Positions 1 through 6,186 of a stretch of 6,277 nt of DNA are shown here, one piece after another. The DNA lies in assembly GCA_937891475.1 (NCBI GenBank), contig CALATC010000250.1:1-6277 (forward strand), in the 5' to 3' direction. Every line of letters begins with the position of its first letter. The first letter of the stretch is position 1. Under the pieces are notes generated by a model. That model searched no databases. It saw nothing but the letters and a program-made list of their open reading frames with translations, and was not told where the DNA came from. Made by a program: the position numbers and the translations under genes. The stretch comes from an uncultured Granulicatella sp. GTDB taxonomy: Bacteria; Bacillota; Bacilli; Lactobacillales; Aerococcaceae.

Positions 1-13
1 TTTAAGAGTAGAA

Positions 14-871
14 TTAAAAACGGCTACTTAAATATTCTTGCAATCTTAAATACATTTTTTCATTTCCTAATAATTTATACAAAAACTTAGCTTGTTCATA
101 ATACATAAGAATATCTTCGTCTGACAGAAAATTATCTCCAATGTTCGCTAATAAACAATATAAGTCGGCTAATAAATAGATACTACTATTTTGTTTACAG
201 ATATCGATTATTTCTAAAAGCTCTTCCAAAGCTTCTTTTGTAACTTCATTTTTCACTAAAATCCGAGCATAATTATATCTAATTTTGATTACCTTATGTA
301 AATTATCCTGCTTTGACATATCTACTTCATAACTCTCTTCCATGAGAACTTTATAAAGCTGTTCATATTTTTCAATTTCATCACTTTCAAAATAGAATAG
401 TGCTAGAGTATTCAAAAAATCTAAATAGTATTCATCATTCTTTTTTATTTTTTTACATAAGTGTTCCATCATTTCTATTGCTTTAACAATATCTTTATGT
501 ACATTAAACGCAACAATTGCCTTTATCCATTCTAAGTATATTAAATCTTCTTCTAACGTAATTTTTTGTTTCTTATTCAACTCCAATGACAAACAATATT
601 CTAATTTACTAAAATCTCTTTGAGCTAAAGCATCATCAGCTATTTTTTTAAATGATTTTAATACAGAATCTGTTCCTTCTAACTTTGTATTAAAAAAATA
701 GTCCATACTGACATTGAGGCGAACAGATAATTTCTTTAAAATTGAAGCACTAGGATCATAATTTTGATTTTCAATTCTACTAATTTGACTTTGTTTACAA
801 ATTCCTTCTGATAATTCCTTTTGTGTTAAATTTAATTCCAACCTTCTATGCTTAAGACGTTCTCCTAACAA
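14..871 (-). CDS. XRE-family HTH regulator with TPR-like C-terminus (RRNPP / Rgg-PlcR type)
   Basis: Predicted cytosolic DNA-binding regulator of 285 residues. Residues about 4-58 form an XRE/Cro-type helix-turn-helix (LTQKELSEG, then the recognition helix around QSQISRIE, then a helix ending NVSMDYFF). Residues about 70-285 are all-helical and rich in Leu, Tyr, Glu and Lys with a repeated helical-hairpin rhythm, as in the TPR peptide-binding domains of Rgg, PlcR and related quorum-sensing regulators; the length also fits that group. Family knowledge suggests control by a small imported peptide, but no peptide gene is visible here; it could lie beyond the left edge, only 13 bases past the stop. 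The start is TTG, chosen because AAGGAG sits 7 nt upstream and the HTH begins immediately. It follows the DinJ-like antitoxin by 24 nt with no terminator between them, so the two are probably cotranscribed. The regulated genes and the ligand are unknown. Confidence 0.85.
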   Translation of the reverse strand: MLGERLKHRRLELNLTQKELSEGICKQSQISRIENQNYDPSASILKKLSVRLNVSMDYFFNTKLEGTDSVLKSFKKIADDALAQRDFSKLEYCLSLELNKKQKITLEEDLIYLEWIKAIVAFNVHKDIVKAIEMMEHLCKKIKKNDEYYLDFLNTLALFYFESDEIEKYEQLYKVLMEESYEVDMSKQDNLHKVIKIRYNYARILVKNEVTKEALEELLEIIDICKQNSSIYLLADLYCLLANIGDNFLSDEDILMYYEQAKFLYKLLGNEKMYLRLQEYLSSRF

Positions 872-878
872 GTGACTT

Positions 879-884
879 CTCCTT
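879..884 (-). promoter_or_regulatory. Shine-Dalgarno site fixing the TTG start of the regulator
   Basis: The minus strand reads AAGGAG followed by 7 nt and then TTG TTA GGA. This strong site decides the non-ATG start, because no ATG or GTG in the same frame lies at a suitable distance. Confidence 0.75.
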
Positions 885-895
885 TCTAAAATAGA

Positions 896-1174
896 CTAAG
901 CTAATATATTTTCCATATCTTGTGACTCATTATTTTTTACTTGTTGCATTCCTTTATCCATCATTGTTTGAAATTCTTCTTCAGTCATTGTTTCACGGAT
1001 AGGAAGTTGCTTCTGAGGGACGGTTAAAGAAAATGGAATTCCATTATTCATAATAATTTGTCGATAGAATAAATCAATCGCTACTGCTCGAGAAAGACCA
1101 ATCTGTGATAAAATTTTTTCTGCTTGTTCTTTAATATTTTCTTGAATTCTAACATTTACACTAGCTGTTTTCAT
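896..1174 (-). CDS. RelB/DinJ-family antitoxin-like protein without an adjacent toxin
   Basis: A 92-residue protein with the ribbon-helix-helix pattern of RelB/DinJ antitoxins: a beta strand at residues 3-9 (TASVNVR), a helix at about 11-24 (ENIKEQAEKIL), then GLSRAVAIDLFYRQI at 26-40 and the typical GIPF at 45-48. The C-terminal half (TMTEEEFQTMMDKG) is acidic and is where family members bind their toxin. Known relatives dimerise through the N-terminus, repress their own promoter and neutralise a YafQ/RelE-type ribonuclease. Here the start at 1174 is chosen over an in-frame ATG 63 nt upstream, because GGAG lies 8 nt before it and homology begins at MKTASV; the longer version would start inside the promoter. 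No toxin follows: the next gene is an HTH-TPR regulator. It could be an orphan antitoxin acting as a DNA-binding regulator, or the remainder of a decayed toxin-antitoxin module. Confidence 0.85.
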   Translation of the reverse strand: MKTASVNVRIQENIKEQAEKILSQIGLSRAVAIDLFYRQIIMNNGIPFSLTVPQKQLPIRETMTEEEFQTMMDKGMQQVKNNESQDMENILA

Positions 1175-1180
1175 ACATAT

Positions 1181-1190
1181 TTCTCCTCTT
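1181..1190 (-). promoter_or_regulatory. Shine-Dalgarno site of the DinJ-like gene
   Basis: The minus strand reads AAGAGGAGAA, with GGAG ending 8 nt before ATG at 1174. This supports the short 92-residue start over the upstream in-frame ATG at 1237, which lies in the promoter region. Confidence 0.75.
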
Positions 1191-1204
1191 ATATGATTAC
1201 ACTC

Positions 1205-1232
1205 ATTATACCATATATGTTGCGTTATGCAA
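1205..1232 (-). promoter_or_regulatory. Promoter of the antitoxin-regulator operon
   Basis: On the minus strand TTGCAT (1227-1232) and a perfect TATAAT (1205-1210) are separated by 16 nt, just upstream of the DinJ-like gene and downstream of the smc terminator. This is a sigma-A-type promoter with a short 5' leader of about 25 nt. It would transcribe both the antitoxin and the HTH-TPR regulator. Confidence 0.65.
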
Positions 1233-1305
1233 TACATCTAGAGCAATCTCAACTTCTTTATCAAAAACCAATTGAAGTAATATCTCCTTCTAACCACTCT
1301 TCCAC
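1206..1305 (-). pseudogene. Possible remnant of a lost gene (frameshifted tail)
   Basis: Between the smc terminator and the dinJ promoter the minus strand reads VEEWLEGDITSIGF and then a stop. Removing one T from a run of five (1263-1267) would continue it in frame as DKEVEIALDVLHNATYMV and a stop that overlaps the -10 box. The joined peptide of 32 residues looks like real coding sequence (charged, alternating helical pattern) but I do not recognise it. The second part alone could also start at TTG about 12 nt after an AAGGAG. It may be the end of a decayed gene or chance; the plus strand is open here too. Confidence 0.2.
1220..1232. promoter_or_regulatory. Possible operator: TTGC-N5-GCAA inverted repeat over the -35 box
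   Basis: The plus strand reads TTGC GTTAT GCAA, a 4-bp inverted repeat with a 5-nt centre that covers the -35 element. RelB/DinJ antitoxins bind short palindromes in their own promoters, so this is a reasonable autoregulatory site. The arms are short and could be chance. Confidence 0.3.
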
Positions 1306-1333
1306 AAAAAGAAAAAGCCCTTAGCGAGCTTTT
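1306..1333 (-). terminator. Rho-independent terminator after smc
   Basis: On the minus strand AAAAGCTC, a 5-nt loop GCTAA and GGGCTTTT form an 8-bp stem with one G-U pair, followed by the T-rich run TTTTTCTTTTT. It sits about 50 nt past the smc stop and separates the rnc-smc transcript from the antitoxin operon. The reverse orientation also has an A-run before and short T-run after the stem, so weak bidirectional action is possible. Confidence 0.85.
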
Positions 1334-1382
1334 CCTATTATAATGTATTAATATCAATCTACAGTGACTTCAAAAAGTGTTT

Positions 1383-4300
1383 TTACTCCAGACCATCAAA
1401 GTCTTCGAATTTTACTGAAGCTAGTTTTGAAACTCCAGATTCTTGCATTGTTACTCCATATAATACATCTGCTTCTTCCATTGTTCCTCTTCTATGTGTA
1501 ATAACAATGAACTGTGTATTTTTAGTAAATTCTTTCAAGTAACGACCATATCTTGCAACATTTGCCTCATCTAGGGCTGCTTCTACTTCGTCTAGTAAGC
1601 AGAATGGCACTGGCTTCACTTCTAAAATGGCAAATAATAATGCAATAGCAGTAAAGGCACGTTCTCCCCCTGATAATAGACTTAAGGACTGAAGTTTCTT
1701 ACCAGGTGGTTGAGCAATAATCTCAATTCCAGTTTCTAATAAATTCGTAGGATCTGTTAATTCTAAAGAAGCACGTCCTCCTCCAAACAATCTTGGGAAT
1801 GTTTGTTGGAATTGATTTGAAATAGCATCGAAAGTTTGTTTGAATCGACTCGTCACTTCCGTATCCATTTCTGTAATCGTGTCTTCTAGATTTTTCTTCG
1901 CATCTAATAGATCTTGTTGTTGAATTGTTAAAAATTCAAATCTTTCTTGAACTTTATCGTATTCTTCAATCGCCATTAAATTAACTGCACCCATTTGTTC
2001 GATTTGTTGTTTTAAGCTACGAACGGCTTTTGAAGCATCTTCAATTGACATCGTTAATTCTGTTTTCTCGATTGCTGCTTCAAATGTTAATTCATATTCT
2101 TCACTTAAATATTGCAGTTTTTGGTCGATTGCTAATTCAAATCGATTTGCTTTTGTTTCAACTTTTGATTGTTGTTTCAAATACTCTTGTAATTGATGTT
2201 GCGCTTGATTACGACTGACTTCCGTTTGCTTATTCAATACTTCTAATTGAATTCTCTCTTCTTTCAGTGCATCTAATGCTTCTTCTAAAGTAGTAACAGT
2301 TTCTTTAATTGCTTCGTAATCTTTTACGGTTTGGTTGTAATCTGCTTCATTTTTCTCTTTCAAGTCATTTTGTTCATCTTTTTTCGATTCTAGTAAATGA
2401 ACTTGTTCTTCTAAACGTTTTAAGGACAGCTTTTCTTGTTTGAATTCTTTCTTTTGATGTTGGACTTGCTCTTGAATACGAGCTTTTTGTGTCCCCACTT
2501 CTTGTAATTCTTGTTGTTTTTCTTGAAGCTGTTGCGTACGGTCTTCTTGAGATAATTGTAAATAATCCAATTCTTTTTTAACCGCCTGATTCTCTTTTGT
2601 AATCGTTCTTAACGCTTCATGAGTTTCCACATATTGCTGTTCTAATTGTTCATACTGTTGAATCGATTCATCTAATTCATATTGTTGACTTAATGTTTGA
2701 CGACTAATTTTATTAAATTCATCTTTTGAGAATTGTAATTCTAAGCGTACTTCTTGTAATTGTTGTTTTAAAAGGGTTTCTTCTTCTTGAATTGCTGTTC
2801 CTTTTTGAACAATTTCGTTCCATTTCGTTTCCAACTGATTCCATTTTTCTGAAACTTGCTTCTCATACTCTTTCAACTGATTCAATTGTTGTTCTAACGT
2901 TTCTAATTGACTATTCCGTTTTACAAGAGATTGTTGTTGATGGTTTTTAGAAGCCCCACCGGTCATCGAACCACCAGCATTCACAACATCTCCCTCTAAA
3001 GAAACAATACGATAACGGTATTGCAATACTTTAGCAATTTTCATCGCATCATCCAGTGTTTTAGCAACGACAGTTGTTCCTAAAATATTTCGAACAATGG
3101 ATTGATACGTTTTTTCCACATGTACTAAGTCACTAGCAATTCCAACATAGCCTTGTAAAGAGAATAATTGTTGTTGAATCGTATCTGGCATTCTTTTCTC
3201 TTTAATAATCGTTAGTGGTAAGAAAGTTGCTCGTCCTAAACGGTTCATTTTTAAATAGTCAATTGCTTTTGCAGCAGCTTGTTCATGCTCTACTACAACA
3301 TGTTGACTACTTGCACCTAGAGCAATATCGATGGCTAATGTAACCTCATCATCTACTCGAATTAATTCAGCTACGGAACCAATGACACCTGCGATTTGTT
3401 TCTTTTGCTTTAAGATTTCACGAACCCCTTGATAGTAACCGGCATAATCTTCTGAAACTTGTTTCAAACTATGATAATTGGCTTGTGTTTGTTGTAATTG
3501 TCGCTCAATCTTTTGTTTTTGTTCTTGTATCGTTTGACGTTCTTGACGTAAACTGTCTGCTTGTTGACGATAACTATTTAAGTCTTCTTGTTTAGCATTA
3601 GTCTGTTGAGCTAGATTTTCTTCTTTTTCCACTAATTGAGCAATCTTTTGATCTAATTGCTTTGATTGTTCTTCAAATAATTCTTGTTTTTCTAGTAATT
3701 TATCATGTTGATTTTGATTTTGTTCCATCGAACGTTCCAAGTGTTTTTCTTGGTTCGTTAATTTTGAAATTTCTTGTAATTGCTCGATATAGTCACTTTG
3801 TAATTGCTTTTGTCTCTCTTCATTACCTTGACTTAATTGTTCTAATTCTTCTACTAATTTAGACCAAACTGATTCAATTTCGTTTAGTTCTACTTCTTTG
3901 ATGGCAACAGCTCGCTCTAATTCAGCCACAGTTTGTTCTGTTGATTCTAACTGACGAATGACTTCTATTAAGGCTAATTGATTTTCTTCATTGGTACGAT
4001 TCGCAAACTCTTGTCTTTGTTGATAAACTTTACGTTCACCATCTAATTGTTCCATTTTTTGAATCGCATCAACGTATAAGACTTGTTTTTCGTCTAATTC
4101 AGTATTTTTTTCAGCAAGTAATTCTTGTTGTTCTAACACTTTATGCTCTAGCTCTACTAATTTTTGTTCTGTTTTCGTCACGGTTTCTTGTAACTGAGCT
4201 ACTTCTCTTTTAGCGACTGTCCACTGAGTATTTAAAGTTTCAATTTCAACGGCTAATAAAGCTGTTTCGATACCTTGTAATTCTTCTTTTTTAGATAAAT

Positions 4301-4943
4301 AAACAATCGCTTTTTCCTTTTGTTCTAATAAAGGCGTTAATTGACTTTTAATTTCATGTAAAATATCTTCTACACGATTTAAATGCTCTTGTGTTTGATC
4401 TAATTTTCTTTGCGCTTGAGTTTTACGGTCTTTATATTTTAATACCCCTGCAGCTTCTTCAATAATCATACGACGATCTTCAGGTTTATAATTGAAAATT
4501 TGTTCGACTTTCCCTTGGGAAATTAGGGCAAAGGAATCCTTTCCTAAACCAGAATCCATCATTAAACTTGTAATATCTTTTAGTCGACAAGCTTTCTTAT
4601 TAATAAAGAAGTCACTATCCCCATTACGGTTCAATCGACGAGTTAATACAACTTGAGAATGCTCAATTGCCAATTTTCTATCTTCATTGTTAATATGCAA
4701 ATTTACTTCAGCAATATTCACGGGTTTACGAGTTTGAGAACCCGCAAAAATAACATCATCCATTTTTTTACCACGTAAACTTTTAGCCGATTGTTCTCCT
4801 AAAACCCATTTAATTGCTTCTGACAAATTAGATTTTCCACTTCCGTTTGGACCTACAACAGCTGTAACACCTTTATCAAATTCGATAACGGTTTTATCCG
4901 CAAATGACTTAAATCCAGACATTTCAATTTTTTCTAACTGCAT
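1383..4943 (-). CDS. smc: Chromosome partition protein SMC (condensin ATPase subunit)
   Basis: Full-length SMC, 1186 residues, the usual size. It dimerises and, with ScpA and ScpB, forms the ring-shaped bacterial condensin that extrudes DNA loops and separates sister chromosomes from the origin. Visible parts in order: N-terminal head with Walker A GPNGSGKS at 31-38, DNA-contacting arginine in LRGKKM (R57), and Q-loop Q143 (ISQGKVEQIF); first coiled coil about 170-495, very rich in Gln, Glu and Leu; hinge about 498-665, ending in the glycine motif GGSMTGG; returning coiled coil about 670-1010; C-terminal head with signature LSGGE at 1090-1094, Walker B FCLLDE at 1114-1119, D-loop ALDEAN, and H1150 in VITHRRG. 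No key residue is missing and no frame break is seen. ATG start with TAAGGAG 6 nt upstream. It starts 15 nt after rnc, so translation from the same mRNA is expected. ftsY, which follows smc in many relatives, does not follow here. Confidence 0.98.
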   Translation of the reverse strand: MQLEKIEMSGFKSFADKTVIEFDKGVTAVVGPNGSGKSNLSEAIKWVLGEQSAKSLRGKKMDDVIFAGSQTRKPVNIAEVNLHINNEDRKLAIEHSQVVLTRRLNRNGDSDFFINKKACRLKDITSLMMDSGLGKDSFALISQGKVEQIFNYKPEDRRMIIEEAAGVLKYKDRKTQAQRKLDQTQEHLNRVEDILHEIKSQLTPLLEQKEKAIVYLSKKEELQGIETALLAVEIETLNTQWTVAKREVAQLQETVTKTEQKLVELEHKVLEQQELLAEKNTELDEKQVLYVDAIQKMEQLDGERKVYQQRQEFANRTNEENQLALIEVIRQLESTEQTVAELERAVAIKEVELNEIESVWSKLVEELEQLSQGNEERQKQLQSDYIEQLQEISKLTNQEKHLERSMEQNQNQHDKLLEKQELFEEQSKQLDQKIAQLVEKEENLAQQTNAKQEDLNSYRQQADSLRQERQTIQEQKQKIERQLQQTQANYHSLKQVSEDYAGYYQGVREILKQKKQIAGVIGSVAELIRVDDEVTLAIDIALGASSQHVVVEHEQAAAKAIDYLKMNRLGRATFLPLTIIKEKRMPDTIQQQLFSLQGYVGIASDLVHVEKTYQSIVRNILGTTVVAKTLDDAMKIAKVLQYRYRIVSLEGDVVNAGGSMTGGASKNHQQQSLVKRNSQLETLEQQLNQLKEYEKQVSEKWNQLETKWNEIVQKGTAIQEEETLLKQQLQEVRLELQFSKDEFNKISRQTLSQQYELDESIQQYEQLEQQYVETHEALRTITKENQAVKKELDYLQLSQEDRTQQLQEKQQELQEVGTQKARIQEQVQHQKKEFKQEKLSLKRLEEQVHLLESKKDEQNDLKEKNEADYNQTVKDYEAIKETVTTLEEALDALKEERIQLEVLNKQTEVSRNQAQHQLQEYLKQQSKVETKANRFELAIDQKLQYLSEEYELTFEAAIEKTELTMSIEDASKAVRSLKQQIEQMGAVNLMAIEEYDKVQERFEFLTIQQQDLLDAKKNLEDTITEMDTEVTSRFKQTFDAISNQFQQTFPRLFGGGRASLELTDPTNLLETGIEIIAQPPGKKLQSLSLLSGGERAFTAIALLFAILEVKPVPFCLLDEVEAALDEANVARYGRYLKEFTKNTQFIVITHRRGTMEEADVLYGVTMQESGVSKLASVKFEDFDGLE

Positions 4944-4958
4944 CCTTGACTCCTTACT

Positions 4959-5663
4959 TTAAGAAATAACGTTTAATTTTTCTAATGTTCTTCTAGCAGA
5001 TAATTGTTCTGCTGCTTTCTTCGTCTTGCCTTCACCAATTTCATAACCTTTATCATTCACATGAACTTGTACGGTATAATAACGTGCATGAGAAGGCCCC
5101 TCTTCTTTTAGTAATTCATAACGAATGTTCACATTCCCATTTCTTTGGAAATATTCTTGTAATTCTGTTTTAAAATCACCAACTAAAGTAAATCTTCCAT
5201 CTTTTATTTTTGAAATAATGACTTGTGTTAGAAATTGACTAGCACCTTCAAAACCTTGGTCTAAATAAATAGCCCCTACAAATGCTTCAAAGACGTCACA
5301 GAGAACTGCTGGATTTTCATGTCCTTTTGAAGCACGTTCTCCTTTTCCTAATAAAAGATATTTATCTAACTCACACTCTTTTGCAAGTGTCGACAAGCTT
5401 TCTTCGCAAACGATTTGCGCTCTTAATTTTGTTAACTCGCCTTCTTTTTTCGTTGGCATTTGTCGGTATAACCAATTAGAAATAAATAATTCTAAAACGG
5501 CATCACCTAAAAACTCGATACGCTCATTATAAATTCCTTTGCAATCTTTATGTTCATTTGCATAGGATGAATGAGTTAAGGCTTCTTTTAAATAGTTTTC
5601 ATTTTTAAATTGTATTTGAAATTCTTTTGCTATTTTTTCTTTAAATTGTTCGATTGAATACAT
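4959..5663 (-). CDS. rnc: Ribonuclease III
   Basis: A 234-residue double-strand-specific endoribonuclease that processes the 30S pre-rRNA and some mRNAs and antisense RNA duplexes in the cytosol, using Mg2+. The N-terminal catalytic domain (about 5-150) carries the signature NERIEFLGDAVLE at 46-58 with the acidic residues E50 and D54, and the second acidic pair D123 and E126 in DVFEAFVGAIYLDQG. The C-terminal double-stranded RNA-binding domain spans about 163-231 (DFKTELQEYFQ, GPSHARYYTVQV, GKTKKAAEQLSARRTLEKL). Length and motifs are normal. ATG start with AAGGAG 9 nt upstream. It is the first gene of the rnc-smc operon, a layout common in Gram-positive bacteria. A cloverleaf-forming repeat lies just upstream of its promoter. 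RNase III would be a natural enzyme to cut such a structure, but that link is only inference. Confidence 0.98.
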   Translation of the reverse strand: MYSIEQFKEKIAKEFQIQFKNENYLKEALTHSSYANEHKDCKGIYNERIEFLGDAVLELFISNWLYRQMPTKKEGELTKLRAQIVCEESLSTLAKECELDKYLLLGKGERASKGHENPAVLCDVFEAFVGAIYLDQGFEGASQFLTQVIISKIKDGRFTLVGDFKTELQEYFQRNGNVNIRYELLKEEGPSHARYYTVQVHVNDKGYEIGEGKTKKAAEQLSARRTLEKLNVIS

Positions 5664-5697
5664 GCCCTTCGGCTCCTTATCATTTCTCTATCTCCCT

Positions 5698-5726
5698 ATT
5701 ATAAAAGGTTTGATAAAACATTACAA
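5698..5726 (-). promoter_or_regulatory. Promoter of the rnc-smc operon
   Basis: The minus strand has TTGTAA (5721-5726), a 17-nt spacer and a perfect TATAAT (5698-5703). Transcription would start near 5691, giving a leader of about 28 nt to the rnc ATG. The -10 box lies within one arm of the 13-bp inverted repeat. Confidence 0.65.
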
Positions 5727-5739
5727 ACGATTTTATAAT
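5710..5739 (+). promoter_or_regulatory. Divergent promoter facing the cloverleaf element
   Basis: The plus strand has TTGATA (5710-5715, five of six consensus bases), an 18-nt spacer and a perfect TATAAT (5734-5739). It is interleaved with the rnc promoter: the two -35 boxes lie side by side between the two -10 boxes. Transcription would begin near 5746 and run into the structured element. No protein gene follows on this strand, so if active it would make a non-coding RNA. Confidence 0.45.
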
Positions 5740-5745
5740 AGGGGC

Positions 5746-5936
5746 ATATTCTAACACGTAAAGCAATAGAAAAGACTTTTGAGTATTGTAGCAAGGTTGA
5801 CAGCAGCCTCGCTTTGCGAGTCTCATGTCTAAACTTTGAGCCACGGTCTCAAAGTTTCCCTGTAATATTAGCCAAAATGGCTAATATTACTTTTGCTACA
5901 ATAACAAGTCTTTTCTATTGCTTTACTTTTATTTTT
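5746..5936 (+). ncRNA. Candidate structured small RNA (cloverleaf with T-rich end)
   Basis: Inferred transcript of about 190 nt from the plus-strand promoter at 5710-5739. It would contain the whole cloverleaf structure (5758-5926) and finish in TTTTATTTTT (5927-5936), which after the closing stem looks like an intrinsic terminator. No open frame of useful length with a ribosome site is seen in this direction. It does not match tmRNA, 6S, RNase P, SRP RNA or a riboswitch as far as I can recognise. An alternative is that the element is only a palindromic intergenic repeat or terminator and is not separately transcribed. Confidence 0.3.
5758..5926. repeat. 169-bp nested inverted repeat with three internal hairpins (MITE-like or structured RNA element)
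   Basis: The outer arms 5758-5778 and 5906-5926 are perfect 21-bp inverted copies (ends GTAAAGC and GCTTTAC). After a small internal loop, TATTGTAGCAA (5784-5794) pairs with TTGCTACAATA (5893-5903), 11 bp. Three hairpins fill the centre. First, 5799-5829: GACA/TGTC, then AG/CT, then CTCGC-TTT-GCGAG, with symmetric mismatches. Second, 5831-5857: AAACTTTGAG, a 7-nt loop, CTCAAAGTTT. Third, 5862-5890: GTAATATTAGCCA, loop AAA, TGGCTAATATTAC, 13 bp. Junction linkers are only 1-4 nt, so the whole folds as a compact four-way junction on either strand. Nearly every base is paired, which chance does not give. Possible identities are a small non-autonomous mobile element, a bidirectional terminator, or an sRNA gene. 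No clear target-site duplication is seen. Palindromic repeats of similar size are known in enterococci, but I cannot confirm membership. Confidence 0.9.
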
Positions 5937-5961
5937 AATAATCAAATATTCGAACCTTATA

Positions 5962-6177
5962 TTATGATTTCTGCCGAATACTAAAAAATTCTGCCCAATA
6001 AGGATTTTCAGAATTAAAAATTTCCACTTCAGCATCTGTCATATTATGAGGATAATCTTGAAAAAGATTATAGATGTGCTTTTTATCAAATGAAAAAAGA
6101 TATTCACCAAAAATTTCTAAATTGTCTATCCACCAAATTTTGTCAGTTTTATTCTTCTTATAAAAATTGCTTAACAC
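5962..6177 (-). CDS. Small uncharacterised protein, 71 residues
   Basis: A short soluble-looking protein with no signal peptide or membrane segment. It is rich in aromatic residues: FYKKNKTDKIWWIDN near the start, then GEYLFSFDKKHIYNLFQDYPHN, and a C-terminal ENPYWAEFFSIRQ. The regular pattern of Trp, Tyr, Phe and Asp, with a Pro-Tyr-Trp motif near the end, looks like a conserved small domain; it resembles a family of hypothetical proteins of Gram-positive bacteria (possibly DUF7675), but I am not sure of that name and no function is known. The start is GTG; AGAAGG lies about 12 nt upstream, rather far, so initiation may be weak. Upstream in the same frame is a stop at 6187-6189. Downstream, the cloverleaf element separates it from rnc and may end its transcript. 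Confidence 0.7.
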   Translation of the reverse strand: MLSNFYKKNKTDKIWWIDNLEIFGEYLFSFDKKHIYNLFQDYPHNMTDAEVEIFNSENPYWAEFFSIRQKS

Positions 6178-6186
6178 CTTAAAAAT

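Larger units (their letters stand above)
5694..5743. repeat. 13-bp inverted repeat in the rnc promoter region
   Basis: CCCTATTATAAAA (5694-5706) and TTTTATAATAGGG (5731-5743) are perfect inverted copies 24 nt apart. Inside them GTTTG (5708-5712) and CAAAC (5724-5728) also pair. Each arm carries a TATAAT box on the outward-facing strand. The symmetry may come from two back-to-back promoters, or may be an operator for a dimeric regulator. Confidence 0.8.

Noticed and set aside
1124..1324. Plus-strand open frame opposite the antitoxin start and its promoter.
   Set aside because: No ribosome site, antisense to a well-supported gene, and it ends within the smc terminator.
1337..1342. Perfect minus-strand TATAAT box just before the smc terminator.
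   Set aside because: No acceptable -35 box at 16-18 nt, and any transcript would be ended at once by the terminator.
5680..5826. Minus-strand open frame of 48 codons (starts MRLAKRGCCQPC) running from the cloverleaf into the rnc leader.
   Set aside because: It has no ribosome binding site, its start lies inside a hairpin, and it overlaps the rnc promoter. It is best explained as an accidental frame through the repeat.
5882..5890. TAATATTAC, identical to the nicking nonamer of geminivirus/circovirus-type rolling-circle origins, with its inverted copy at 5862-5870.
   Set aside because: In those origins the nonamer lies in the loop of the hairpin; here it is buried in the stem, and there is no Rep gene in the window. 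It is most likely a by-product of the AT-rich palindrome.
5744..5940. Target-site duplication flanking the cloverleaf repeat, as expected for a MITE insertion.
   Set aside because: The bases just outside the arms (AACAC on the left, TTTTA on the right) do not match, so recent transposition cannot be claimed.
5969..6000. Direct repeat TTCTGCC(G/C)AATA at 5969-5980 and 5989-6000.
   Set aside because: It lies inside the coding end of the 71-residue gene and is read in different contexts; with only two short imperfect copies it is probably chance.
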